DNA of 64,000 nucleotides from NCBI GenBank assembly GCA_965238215.1, contig OZ250180.1:310001-374000 (forward strand), in the 5' to 3' direction. How positions within the stretch are numbered: the first letter of the stretch is position 1; each line of letters starts with the position of its first letter. The notes beneath the pieces were generated by a model. That model saw only the letters and a program-made list of their open reading frames with translations. It had not been told where the DNA came from and searched no databases. Of the stretch, positions 52,316 to 61,876 are shown in pieces. This DNA comes from JAPULR01 sp965238215. Lineage in GTDB: Bacteria > Chloroflexota > Dehalococcoidia > Lucifugimonadales > GCA-2712585. The translations under genes were made by a program, and so were the position numbers.

Positions 52316-53785
52316 ATGTACAAGGTGGAGATGTACGCGAGGGTGCGACGGGGTGAGCATGGTGGAGGGGATGAGCGTCCGGGAGGCGGCGCGGGAGTTC
52401 GGGCTGCACCGGGACACGGTGAGGAAGATGCTGAAGTATTCGATACCGCCCGGGTATAGGCGGAGCAAGCCTGTCCGACGACCTCAGCTGGAGCCGTATA
52501 CGGGAGTAATAGACCGTACTGGAAGAGGACAGGGGAACGCCAAAGAAGCAACGGCACACGGCTAAGCGGATCTATGACCGGTTGAGGGCGGAGCACGGGT
52601 TTCCGGGCGGCTACACCATAGTGAAGGACTACGTGCGGGAGCGCAGGCGGAGGATGCGGGAGATGTATGTGCCATTGACCCATTCGCCGGGCCATGCCCA
52701 GTGTGACTTTGGCCAGGCGAAGGCGGTGATAGGAGGGGTGGGGCGGAAGATCCACTACTTCGTGCTGGACCTTCCGCACAGTGACGAGTGTTTCGTCAAG
52801 GCCTACCCGGCAGAGACCACAGAAGCCTTCTGCGACGGCCATGCCTCGGCGTTCTCGTTCTGGGCGTCGTACCGAGGAGCATCCTGTACGACAACACCCG
52901 CCTGGCGGTGGCTAAGATCCTGGGAGATGGTCGGCGAAAGCGTACGCGTGTCTTCTCAGAGCTGGTGTCCCACTACCTGTTCGAGGATCGGTTCGGCCGT
53001 CCAGGCAAGGGGAACGACAAGGGTAAGGTGAGGGGCTGGTGGGATATGCTCGCTGAAACTTTCTGGTGCCCATACCGTCCTATGGGAGCTTCGATGAGCT
53101 GAACGCCCACCTAAGAGAGAAGTGTCTGGAGCGGATGAAGAGACGGCTCAGGGGGCACAGCGAGACCATAGGGGAGAGGATGGCGCGGGACCTGGAAGCT
53201 CTGCTGGCGCTACCCGCCGTGCCCTACGATGCCAGCGACAAGCATACGACTCGGGTAAGCTCCCTGTCGTTGGTGAGGTATAGGACCAACGACTACTCGG
53301 TACCCGTGGCCTACCGACACAGGGAGGTGGTGATCAGCTGCGTGACGGAGGTCATAGCTAGGCATCCGCGCTCATACGAACGCGACGACTTCGTCTTCAA
53401 CCCCGTCCACTACCTGCCGCTGCTGGAGCAGAAGACGGGAGCGCTGGACCAGGCGGCTCCCCTGGCCGGGTGGGAGTTGCCTGAGGAGTTCAGCATCCTG
53501 CGCCGGCTGCTGGAGTCCCGTATGGGTAAGCGTGGCAAGAGGGAGTACGTGCAGGTGCTCAGGCTGATGGAGAACTTCCGCAAGGATGAGGTGCATCAGG
53601 CTGTGAGGAATACCCTGAAGCTGGGAGCCCTAAGCTTCGATGCCGTCAAGCATTTGCTCCTATCCAGGATAGAGGGTCGACCCCGTAGGCTGGACCTTAC
53701 CCTCTACCCCTACCTGCCCATGATCAGGGTGACGAAGACCCGTGCTTGTGACTACATGGCCCTTCTGACTGGGAGAAAATCGTGA
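52316..53785 (+). pseudogene. istA: istA transposase of IS21 family, at least four frameshifts
   Basis: Pieces of one IstA follow each other in different frames: MYKVEMYARVRR from 52316; EGMSVREAAREFGLHRDTVRKML from about 52360; then TPKKQRHTAKRIYDR-type text from 52520; YVRERRRRMREMYVPLTHSPGHAQCDFG (catalytic Asp of the DDE fold) to 52870; SILYDNTRLAVAKILGDG to 53035; and SYGSFDELNAHLREKC to the end at 53785. Breaks lie near 52350, 52512, 52868 and 53040, each consistent with one-base gain or loss. Codon meaning is otherwise well preserved, so inactivation is recent or the assembly is poor here. Confidence 0.85.
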
Positions 53786-54563
53786 GCGACAGGTCAACCC
53801 TGCTGTTGAAGCACCACCTGAAGGAGCTGAAGCTGCCCACCTTCCTCAGAGAGTGCGGCAAGCTGGCGGCCCGGTGTGACGCCGAGGGCGTGGACCACCC
53901 CGACTACCTGCTCAGGCTGGCTGAGCTTGAGCTGATACACCGCCACCACCGCATGGTGGAGAGGAGGATCAGGGCGGCTCGCTTCCCCACCGTAAAGAGC
54001 CTGGACACCTTCGACTTCCTCACCATCCCTTCGGTGAACAAGCAGCTGGTCATGCAGCTGGCCCGCTGTGAGTACGTGGACCTCAGAGAGAACGTCATCG
54101 CCATGGGCAACAGCGGCACCGGCAAGACCCACGTGGCGCTAGGGCTGGGACTGGCCGCCTGTCAGAGGGACCTCTCTGTGGGCTTCACCATAGCCTCAGC
54201 CCTGGTCCACGAGCTGATCGAGTCCAGGGACGAGCGTTGCCTGCTCAACCTACAGAAGGAGCTGGCCCGACTCAAGCTGCTCATCATCGACGAACTGGGT
54301 TTCGTACCTCTCTCCAAGACCGGCGCTGAACTCCTCTTCGAGGTCATAAGCCAGCGCTACGAGCGAGGGTCCATCCTCATCACCACCAATCTCCCCTTCG
54401 ACGAGTGGACGGAGGTCTTTGGCTCAGAGCGGCTCACGGGGCCCTGCTGGACAGACTCACCCACCACGTTCACATCCTCCAGATGAACGGTGAGAGTTAC
54501 AGGCTCAACCAGAGCAGACACACCGCAGCTCAGCCCTCCGCCAACGATTCTTCTGACCCTTAG
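53782..54563 (+). pseudogene. istB: istB helper ATPase of IS21 family, frameshifted near the end
   Basis: Starts with GTG at 53782, overlapping the istA stop. The AAA+ ATPase has the Walker A GNSGTGKTHVAL and Walker B LLIIDELGF. The frame is intact to about 54432 (GSERLTG), where one base is missing (GGGGCCC in place of GGGGGCCC); the next frame then reads LLDRLTHHVHILQMNGESYRL to a TAG at 54561-54563. IstB assists IstA by binding target DNA. Confidence 0.85.
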
Positions 54564-54599
54564 CCTCATCCCCCTCACACCCGCTACCGGTCCGTACCA

Positions 54600-54917
54600 A
54601 AGTCCATGTCTAGTGACATTTTACCTGACCAATTAGATCTAGGTGGTACACTACTGCGCCGCCGCGCTGGTCCGCTTTGTCGCCGCCCGTGACGGCTATT
54701 TACGAACGTAGCTTAATTCACTTTGCTTGTTACGCAAACATATGCCCAATCGGCTCCTTTTGCGCCTCTGGCCTCCAATTAAATCCTTCAACTCCACCGG
54801 TGTTTGACATCCTTCTAGGCTCCCTGTAGCATCGCCCACGTTGGAAATGTGGTTAGAAGAGTTTCTAAACAGTTTATTGGTTGTCGACAACGCACTTTTA
54901 GATAAAGAGGTTCTTCC
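54600..54917. other. IS right end and unassigned intergenic DNA
   Basis: The first 45 bases are the IS21 right end. The rest has no reading frame of a known family. Confidence 0.4.
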
Positions 54918-55214
54918 ATGTATCGGGAACGAATTATCTTGAACACAACCTACGCTTCAGGCGGAGAGACGGCCGAACTCCTAAAGAAAGTTAACGAGAT
55001 TTCCGTACGCCAGGGTCTGCCCAAGGCATGCATCCTTCAGAACATCTCAGGGCGCCAGCTCACGTACGTCTTTGAAAGGGACTTTGATAGCTTTGACCAG
55101 TTCCTAGAGGCCCACAACAATCTGGTTAACTCTGAGGAATTCAGGCAATGGTTCCCCGACTTTCAGGCTGCGATGGACTACGGGTCCCAAGAATACTACA
55201 CCATTATCGAATGA
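54918..55214 (+). CDS. Small protein, dimeric alpha/beta-barrel-like
   Basis: A 98-residue protein from ATG 54918. It opens with a beta strand (RERIILNTTYAS), has a helix (TAELLKKVNEISVRQ), a second strand (QLTYVFERDF), and a helix-rich end (FLEAHNNLVNSEEFRQWFPDF). This strand-helix-strand order fits small ABM or NIPSNAP-type proteins. No clear family. It lies in the IS-rich zone but is intact. Confidence 0.5.
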   Translation: MYRERIILNTTYASGGETAELLKKVNEISVRQGLPKACILQNISGRQLTYVFERDFDSFDQFLEAHNNLVNSEEFRQWFPDFQAAMDYGSQEYYTIIE

Positions 55215-55597
55215 TAACCATGGACTAGGCCTAGCCCATTCGTGTAATACCACATGTACATCGCATGTGGTCAAGGAACTTCACACTCCGCGGCCGACGT
55301 TTTGTCTTACCGCCGGAAGTTGTCGCCTCACATGAAGGCTTCGACCGCCAGTGCCGATGCGCGGCGACGTATCCGCCCGCGACGCCAATTGCAGAAGCTG
55401 CCAATACCCCAAGTATTCCGAACAGGACATCAAGGTAGTGTCAACCGCCTCATCCTGCGAAGCAGATGAGGGAAGTAAATCCGATAACACTTCAGGTGAG
55501 GTCGGAGTGACTCTTGAAATTTCAGGGGGATACGTCGCCGACAAGGTGGTAGACGAGAGTTAGGGCTTAGATAAGTTTGCGACCAGCTCGGGGGGTG
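55215..55597. other. Intergenic region, no gene seen
   Basis: Short frames on both strands without recognisable families or ribosome sites. Between an intact small gene and a decayed DUF1801 gene. Confidence 0.4.
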
Positions 55598-56016
55598 TCA
55601 GGACTGCGAGTTAGAATTCAAGCGCTCAAGTGACCCCTGGACCAGTTCACGAAGCACATTCATGTTCATGTCTGCTGGGTTGCTAATGTATAGGCACGAC
55701 GCGCTCTTGCGATGCTTTCCTAGCCTGATCAGCAGGTCGTCGCACCCATCGAATCCGTCCATGATGTAAAGCGACAGACTCCGCTTACTCCGCAAGAAGT
55801 CGGTCAAAAATATATTTCCTTCTCTACCGAATTCATGCTTGTAATTGTAACTGCCGCGACATGTGGTACTTCACCCCACATCTCAGGCTCCAATTCGGTA
55901 ACCTCCTTCATTATCTTCAGAATCGTGACTCCATCCTCACGACGGCGAATGTTCTCAATGGACGTGAGAAGCTCTCCGACCCTGGTGCAGATCCTCGGCG
56001 TTTTGTTCTCAGCCAT
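55598..56016 (-). pseudogene. DUF1801 (YdhG-like) gene split by a frameshift
   Basis: From ATG 56016: MAENKTPRICTRVGELL... RREDGVTILKIMKEVTELEPEMWG is the DUF1801 opening. After codon 50 or so the frame goes to a stop at 55804, while the frame shifted by one base reads GSYNYKHEFGREGNIFLTD and SLSLYIMDGFDGCDDLLIRLGKH, the expected family continuation, to 55598. The break lies near 55850-55860. Two short proteins overlapping by ATGA (55804-55807) could be mistaken for a gene pair. Confidence 0.8.
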
Positions 56017-56267
56017 GAGATTATCCCCCCAATATCTTCATCACCTTAGACTTGGTCCCGATGTGATACATCCTATGCCCCAAAGCCAGCGCAAGTAATG
56101 GAGGATCGGGATGGAACCGAACATACTTCTGAGAAAGCTGGAAGTTGAGCTGGACCCGGTTAGTTGGACAGCATTAGGGCGAAGTTTAATGAAGCTGAAG
56201 TAGCCTGAGGAGAACTAGCCACAATTTAAACCCTATGGGTTTTATGGTGTCCTTGAGGACTACTACC
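56017..56267. other. Unassigned DNA between decayed elements
   Basis: No gene. Contains ggacccggttagttggaca near 56152, a kind of sequence seen at some IS ends, but without a partner. Confidence 0.3.
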
Positions 56268-56520
56268 CAGCGGAAAGTTCGCAATTTAGGACTCCGATGA
56301 TGGATACCGGGCCACCACGGCCCGGGCATGACACCGGTCTTGTAAGGCATCATGCCTTCATTCTGATCTGCCGTCTCGAGTCGATGTGGTCCCAGTAATT
56401 CCTTAGGTACGGCGATCAGTAACCTCGTAGGAGTGTAAGGGGCCGAGAGATGATGGAACACCAAGGCGGGTACAACATGTAAATGGCCAGTAGAAGGTGT
56501 CGATGTATAGGGAAAATGTC
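56268..56520 (+). repeat. IS21-like leader remnant, copy 2
   Basis: Shares AAAGTTCGCAATtTAG and GTGTAAGGGGCcGAGAG, about 165 bp apart, with the segment at 60375-60600, and GGCGGGtACaACA...GCCAGTAGAAGG with the leader of the IS21 element at 52200-52260. It ends where a short start (MYRENVHKA at 56500) resembles the IstA N-terminus. Likely the left end of a second IS21 copy cut by the ISNCY remnant. Confidence 0.45.
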
Positions 56521-57660
56521 CATAAGGCTACTGCAATGCCATCACACTGCTGTGTACGGGTCCTTGCTTTGGGTGGATATACAGGGGGACTCTTAGCTTC
56601 AGCATACTTCTTGGCGGTGTCCCTGTGGATGCCCAGCTCTCTGGCCATGGCGAGAAGGGAGAGGTCCCTACACTTCGTCTTCTGTGCGGCTTTCCACTTG
56701 GCAACCTGCAGTGGGGTGGGCTTCCTGCGCGGCGATCCGGTGGATTTATGTACCCTGCCGTTGCCATTACGTCTGGCGCGATAGGCCTCCTAGGCGTCAA
56801 CATCGACAGTCTCCAGAGATGCAAGCCCCTGTTAGTGGTGATTATCCACGCTGTTGGCGGCCCGCTCCTGGTAGGGACGGTATGGGAGAGGGCCATGGTA
56901 AGCGCGGAGGAGGCCGGGGTGAGGCGGTGCCTCCTGAGTAGGGATGGTCACTCCCTATACAGCACGAAGAACTGACCTTCGCTCTGTTCCAGCACCTCCA
57001 CATGGGTCCCGGCATAGCTGGGGCGATCTCTCCCGGGCAGCAGCTGTAGGGTACGCAACTTATACTTCACGGTGTTGTCCCTGGCCACCTTACGGCGATG
57101 CTTGAAGCAGAGGATATGTCCCAGGGACACAGGCGACTCCAGTGGGTGCTAGGCAATTTCGGTTGCTCTGCAGGCAGCCCGAATTTCTCGTTGAAGCGGG
57201 TATCAGGAACTCCTGAATCACCAGGTTGGCTTCTCCGATGGTGCTGACTCCATCCAGCCGCAGTTCCGTCACCAGCCGGGCCTGGGCAAACTGGGTCGGC
57301 AAGGCCTCCTTGCCGCTCACGTCTCCAGCAAACTTGAACACCCTGTGGCGGTCGCTGTATAGGGCCAACGGTATCCCCCGGCGCCGTACCGGTTCCTCCA
57401 TGAGGCGGAAGTAGCTGCGAGTGTCCTCCTGACAGCTCATTATCAACCGCCACCGAGTCTCCAGCTTCGTCATCACCAGCAACAAGGCCGAGGAGGAATG
57501 CCTCAGTCTTTTCGACGACTCCATTCTCGTCAACAGCGCCCTGAACTGGTTGGCCAACGCCATCTACCCGATAGTTATCGAGGTAACCAGCTATCCCGAA
57601 AGGCTTTCTCCCCACAGGATGCTCCTCGGCCCAAGGGAGGTGATTGCCCCCCCGGCCAAA
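56480..57660 (-). pseudogene. Decayed ISNCY-type transposase
   Basis: Fragments in several frames on the minus strand: EDTRSYFRLMEEPVRRRGIPLALYSDRHRVFKF (DDE-type core), RLVTELRLDGVSTIGEANLVIQEFL, then ILCFKHRRKVARDNTVKYKLRTLQLLPG (57130-56948) and near 56700-56590 the C-terminal helix-turn-helix RRKPTPLQVAKWKAAQ...LLAMARELGIHRDTAKKYAEA. About 30 residues are missing between QFAQA and RLVTEL, where the family has the second catalytic part (QAKGRVER). No full-length frame is left. Confidence 0.7.
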
Positions 57661-57663
57661 AAC

Positions 57664-58034
57664 TGATTATAGTATTTTTCAGTCATGCCCAGTGTGAATT
57701 AATGTCTGTGGCGATGACTGGTCTAATGACCCTGGCGATCGACAACCGGAGGCACGACATGAGCCTACGGCAATTACGCCGAGGTCGCCGTAGGCCTATC
57801 GCAGATGCCTGCCGCCAATCTGGACGTAATCGAGATCCTTCGTGCTGCGGTTCAGTCCAGTATGACGATCTTGCTCTTTCCCTGAGAGACTTCTTGCGAC
57901 AATGCTGTTGGAGACAGCGGCAGGGTTCAAGTTGGCTGCGTAGAGCAGCGGGATTCCCTGCACTATCAAGCGCAGGTGGTACAATCCGGGCGTGGCGCAA
58001 GGAGACCCGTGAGGGTAAGGATGGAAGGTGACCC
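57664..58034. other. Intergenic region, no gene seen
   Basis: No frame of a recognisable family on either strand and no clear promoter. It separates the IS remnants from the DUF2207-like gene. Confidence 0.4.
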
Positions 58035-59771
58035 ATGGTGAGTGTGATGGCAACGCTGGTGACCCTTGCAGCCATTGGTCTGTTGTTCGCGCTGGACCCT
58101 GGCGGGGCTATCGCCGAGAGTGGCTTCCCCGATTACCGGGATATGGATTGGAAGCAGCTGACGGCCTGGGGCTTCCGGACGATTGGCGTGGGCGTCGGGC
58201 TGCTGCTCGTGCTGTTGGTGTGGCTCAAGTACCGGTCTTGGCAGGAGGTCGAGTATCCGAGCTCATTGGGGTTGGGAACCCGGCAGCCGAGCGAACTGTC
58301 GGCTGCCGCTGTATCGGTGCTGGAAGAACGGGAAGTCAGCAACCGAACGCTGCTGGCGGCGATAGTCGAGATGTGCCAGCGCGGCACGTTGCGATTCGAG
58401 TGCGTCGGAACAGGTAGCGGCTACCGATACTGGCTGTCGAAGCAGGGTCCCGCGCAGTTTGACTGGGAGCAGTTGATATGCAACAGATTGCCGTCGCGCC
58501 CCACAACGGTTCAAGAGCTGCGTGACAGGATAAGCGAGCGTGCGGATGTCGTCGGCTTCCAGTTGGGGAAGCACCTCCAGGACCGAGGCCTCTTCGATGA
58601 CAACCCGATGCGGGTAATGAGGGAACATGGAGGTGATGGATTCGAACTGCAAGCATTGGCAGGGGCTTTGATCGGCGTTGGCGGCGGGCTTTGGCTGGCT
58701 TTGTGGCTGCCCCAATGGTGGGCGAACTCCCTGGTCGGCGCGACCATCGGCTGCATATATTGGTTGTTTGCGACGCCGATCCACACGGGGATGCTGCCGC
58801 CAACTGAGGCGGGGGCGGATGAGATAGGTCAATGGCTTGGTTTGAAAGAATCCCTGCCCGGACCTGACCAGGGGGTCGGCCGGGACGTACCCGACTCCAT
58901 GTTGACCTATGCAATCGCACTGGATGCGGCTAAGCCCTGGTTGGACGTCTCGGCCCCAGCTCCATCATGGGTGGGCTCCGGTAAGGCAACCTCCTTAAGC
59001 GCTTCCGACCTGGACGTAGCCTATCACGGCTTTATGTCCGCACCGGCGTGGGGCCTCGCGGGAAGGTCCGCAGGCGCGGCGGAAGCGGCTGTTGTGCCAG
59101 ACGAAGAGGCAGAGCAGGAACGACTCCAGGAGTGGATACGTTACACCGAGCGGGCTGAAAGGACGGCGAACAGCAAGGGCGGTAAAGGAACGGTGTATGA
59201 GAGACCAGAAACTGAGCGCGTCACACCTGAGACGGAGGCTCGAGGGGAAACAACAGCATATCCCCCGAGTTCGCCGCTGGACTATGGGAAGTACCAGCCT
59301 CCGGGGCAGGTGGAGGAGACGAAGGGCGGACGGGGGTGCGGTGGGTGCTTGATGTGGGTGGTGGGACTGCTGGGGATGGGGGCGCTGGTCGTGGCGGTTC
59401 TGGTCGGCATCAACCTGGTCTCACCGTCTGTCGTCCCGTGTCCGGCGGACTCTCCGCGTATCCCGCCGCCGGGGCAGCTACTTGTGCTGCTTGACGTGTT
59501 CTTGGATGAGTGCGTGAGCGTTGTCGGAAAGGTGGTTTCGCACGACGTCGGCGAGTTGGGGGTGGAGGTGGACCGAGGAGAATACGTGCAGTGGGTGTGG
59601 GTCCGTGGCCCAGCGGAGGTCTTCAATCAGTTTTCCGTAGGCGAGCGCGTTCTTGTGGCCGGACGGATCGGGGAAGATGAGGATTGGGGATACGTGGTCC
59701 GTTACGGAGTGGACCGTGGTTGGTGGGGCAATCTCCGGGAAAACCTTCCGGGGGACGTTCTCACGCCCTAG
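58035..59771 (+). CDS. DUF2207-like membrane protein with C-terminal OB-like domain
   Basis: A 578-residue protein with membrane segments near residues 1-25, 45-65, a pair around 215-255 and one near 435-465. The order 'EYPSSLGLGTRQPSELSAAAVSVLEEREVSNRTLLAAIVEMCQRGTL' and 'PPTEAGADEIGQWLGLKESL' recall the C-terminal half of DUF2207 proteins; the N-terminal beta-sandwich of DUF2207 is absent. After a low-complexity linker and the last helix comes a 100-residue beta-rich domain (CVSVVGKVVSHDVGELGVEV ... VLVAGRIGEDEDWGYVV) resembling an OB fold. Function unknown. It is the only intact gene of size in the IS zone. Confidence 0.65.
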   Translation: MVSVMATLVTLAAIGLLFALDPGGAIAESGFPDYRDMDWKQLTAWGFRTIGVGVGLLLVLLVWLKYRSWQEVEYPSSLGLGTRQPSELSAAAVSVLEEREVSNRTLLAAIVEMCQRGTLRFECVGTGSGYRYWLSKQGPAQFDWEQLICNRLPSRPTTVQELRDRISERADVVGFQLGKHLQDRGLFDDNPMRVMREHGGDGFELQALAGALIGVGGGLWLALWLPQWWANSLVGATIGCIYWLFATPIHTGMLPPTEAGADEIGQWLGLKESLPGPDQGVGRDVPDSMLTYAIALDAAKPWLDVSAPAPSWVGSGKATSLSASDLDVAYHGFMSAPAWGLAGRSAGAAEAAVVPDEEAEQERLQEWIRYTERAERTANSKGGKGTVYERPETERVTPETEARGETTAYPPSSPLDYGKYQPPGQVEETKGGRGCGGCLMWVVGLLGMGALVVAVLVGINLVSPSVVPCPADSPRIPPPGQLLVLLDVFLDECVSVVGKVVSHDVGELGVEVDRGEYVQWVWVRGPAEVFNQFSVGERVLVAGRIGEDEDWGYVVRYGVDRGWWGNLRENLPGDVLTP

Positions 59772-59825
59772 AGCCGCACAACCGTCGTAATCCCTCACGG
59801 CCTAACGACGCCCTGAGATTCGCTC

Positions 59826-60029
59826 CTACTCCTGCTTGAGGAGGGCGAGGGCGATGAGATCGGCCATCTGGAGGAAGTGGTCGGAATGGCAGCTTCGGAA
59901 GGTGGGGCCTCCTATGATTCTCTCTATGGAGATGTCCCTCGTCCGCTCGCAGTGGTTCCAAGCCTCGTACCTGCTGGGCACGGGGTTGCGGCTCCTGAGC
60001 CTGCGGTAGAGCGGAGCCGCCAGAGGCAA
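59826..60029 (-). pseudogene. DUF3800 protein fragment
   Basis: A C-terminal piece only: RSRNPVPSRYEAWN ... RDISIERIIGGPTFRSCHSDHFLQMADLIALALLKQ matches the end of DUF3800 (RNase H-like) proteins, including the 'FLQMADLIA' Asp. N-terminal domain is missing. DUF3800 genes are often cargo of mobile elements. Confidence 0.6.
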
Positions 60030-60150
60030 GATCTATCGCAAGCTGGGCCATGACTCGGACAACCCCATGTATATCTTCACCGAGCCTCGTGTAGGCTACC
60101 GGATGCCGAGGAGCGAGACGTGGGAAGGGGAGACGGAATCGTTGTCACCT
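60024..60150 (+). pseudogene. Response-regulator winged-helix fragment
   Basis: Reads KIYRKLGHDSDNPMYIFTEPRVGYRM, the last helix and wing of OmpR-type (trans_reg_C) DNA-binding domains, followed by a family-like acidic tail. Receiver domain and the first helices are not present. Confidence 0.6.
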
Positions 60151-60374
60151 CGTGGCTGTGCAAGTTCTCGAGTCGGTATAACTCTCTGCGACACCGACGT
60201 GACCGGCCTTGCCTACACAGGGACACAACGTCGATAATAGAGGGTAGCCTGCTCCCGGCTATTGGCAGGGCGGTGGGATCATCCTGGAGAAGTGTACGAG
60301 CCTCCAACCCGGTGGGCCTGAGGCTCATGGGGCCTATTCGGGATAGTCCGAGCGATTCCTTATATTAGGACCTC
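60151..60374. other. Unassigned DNA
   Basis: No reading frame of a known family between the response-regulator fragment and the IS21-like leader remnant. Confidence 0.3.
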
Positions 60375-60600
60375 CCAGCCAAAAGTTCGCAATATAGCAC
60401 CCTTTGGCCCACACTTTCACGCCTAAAGCCGTGCAGGACTCGAACTCCGCCTATACGTAAAAATAATGGCCTCGGCTTCTTTTTCATACACATTAACCCT
60501 CTACGATGTCGAGACTGAGTGGCGATAGGCCAGTTTTCTGCCAGACATCGTTGTGGTGTAAGGGGCGGAGAGAAAATTGACCACCTAAGCAGGAACGACA
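60375..60600 (+). repeat. IS21-like leader remnant, copy 3
   Basis: Contains AAAAGTTCGCAATATAG (60381) and GTGTAAGGGGCGGAGAG (60557), followed by GCAGGAACGACAC, all in the same order and spacing as in the copy at 56268-56520; the last part also matches the leader of the IS21 element at 52190-52235 (about 32 of 46 bases). No transposase follows. It is probably the left end of a lost IS21 copy. Confidence 0.4.
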
Positions 60601-60676
60601 CCCTCTATCCTAGCTTCTCTCCGCCCTTGACGGGACCCCCTTGGCGGCGAAACTGTGGTATGGTCTTGGATAGGTG

Positions 60677-61876
60677 ATGCTTATCCCCAAGCTGGCACGA
60701 GTCCTTTCGTCCTTATGCGTGGCAATCTTCCTAATCATCGTTACGGCGGCGTGTTCTGGCGCCGCCAATGACTCGCCGGAAGCGACCCCTCTGGTAACCG
60801 CCGCATCCGCCACTGCTCTCGCAACTCCTATTTCACCTCGGCCGTCTACCGATCCAGTAGCCACAGCCGTGGCTCTCCCGGCCACAGCGACCCCTGCACC
60901 GGAGGAAACGGTGCGGTTGCCTCCCGACGAGGGCGCCCATCTCTCGGGCCTGGAGTGGTGGTACTTCAACGGTCACCTGTCAACGGAGAATGGACAGGAG
61001 TTCAGTTATCACTTTGTCACCTTCCAATCTGTGCTGCCCTCCAGCCTGACACTTCGGTTGGCTCAGCTAAGTTGGGCCGACCACGACAATAGGCTGCACC
61101 TGACTGAGGAAGAGGCTGCCGTTCCCCTTCTAGAGCCGGTGTCGGGTGAGTTCGACTTGCCCACAGCCGGTTGGAGGATGAGTGGCAACGGCGATCTGTA
61201 TCATCTCAAGTTCGCGGCTGGGGGCTATACGGTAGAGCTTGAAGCAGTTTCGCAAAAACCCGCCGTGCTTCACCACGGCACCGGGCTGGTAGACTTGGGT
61301 GTAGCGGGCAAGACTTACTACTACTCGCGTACTCGCTTGGAGACCGCTGGCACGGTGTCTGTTTCCGGCGTCGCTCACCCTGTAACTGGAATATCCTGGA
61401 TGGATCACCAGTGGGGTGACTTTACCACTAGGGGCATCGGTTGGAATTGGCTCAGCCTCAATTTGGACGATGGCTCCGACCTCACGGTCTCGGTGGTATG
61501 GGAGCGGGCAGGGCACAAGCCTATCAGCACCTACGGCACCTACATCCCGGCCGACTCCGCCCCGGTACATCTGCCCGGCAATGATATCTACCTAGAGTCC
61601 ACTGAAACTTGGACTAGCTCGGTCACTGCGGCAGTGTACCCCATGAATTGGAAGCTACGAGTCGACTCGCTGGGGCTAGACCTGACGTTGACTGCTTCGA
61701 TGGAGGAGGCCGAATTCGATCTGAGCGCTTTCATCCCCATGGTCTATTGGGAAGGGTCAGTCGTGGCGAAGGGGACTAGGAATGGAGCGCCTGTAGCGGG
61801 CCGAGGTTTTGTGGAAATGGTGGGTTATGCCCCCGAAGCACCCGAGGTTCAAACAACCCCGTCAGTCCAGCCCTGA
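60677..61876 (+). CDS. Lipocalin-like carotenoid 1,2-hydratase (CrtC/AttH) family lipoprotein
   Basis: A 399-residue lipoprotein (ATG 60677; a GTG at 60674 is also in frame) with lipobox IVTAAC (Cys27) and a long Ser/Thr/Pro/Ala linker to about 75. Then EWWYFNGHLSTENGQEFSYHFVTFQ and DHQWGDFTTRGIGWNWLSLNLDDGSDL are the hallmarks of the AttH/CrtC double-lipocalin family, with the paired Trp and Asp-His. Some members hydrate carotenoids, others are of unknown role. Surface-anchored here. It stands after the IS zone. Confidence 0.85.
   Translation: MLIPKLARVLSSLCVAIFLIIVTAACSGAANDSPEATPLVTAASATALATPISPRPSTDPVATAVALPATATPAPEETVRLPPDEGAHLSGLEWWYFNGHLSTENGQEFSYHFVTFQSVLPSSLTLRLAQLSWADHDNRLHLTEEEAAVPLLEPVSGEFDLPTAGWRMSGNGDLYHLKFAAGGYTVELEAVSQKPAVLHHGTGLVDLGVAGKTYYYSRTRLETAGTVSVSGVAHPVTGISWMDHQWGDFTTRGIGWNWLSLNLDDGSDLTVSVVWERAGHKPISTYGTYIPADSAPVHLPGNDIYLESTETWTSSVTAAVYPMNWKLRVDSLGLDLTLTASMEEAEFDLSAFIPMVYWEGSVVAKGTRNGAPVAGRGFVEMVGYAPEAPEVQTTPSVQP

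Larger units (their letters stand above)
52198..54645 (+). mobile_element. IS21-family insertion sequence, inactivated
   Basis: A transposase gene pair istA-istB in IS21 order, with a short noncoding leader before istA (gcgtaatcggcggggagat onwards) and inner repeats near the right end (TGACATTTTACCTGACC at about 54617). The exact tips and target duplication could not be fixed: left and right boundaries are approximate. Both genes carry frameshifts, so the element should not move by its own transposase. Confidence 0.75.

Noticed and set aside
55351..55563. Seventy-codon frame between the small gene and DUF1801
   Set aside because: No ribosome site or recognisable fold, and composition is not that of neighbouring genes.
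56140..56170. IS-end-like ggacccggttagttggaca
   Set aside because: No matching inverted copy or transposase in range, so a separate element is not supported.
57682..57695. ATGCCCAGTGTGA shared with the IstA Asp motif region at about 52693
   Set aside because: Only 13 bases match and the flanks differ; could be chance, so not called as an IS fragment.
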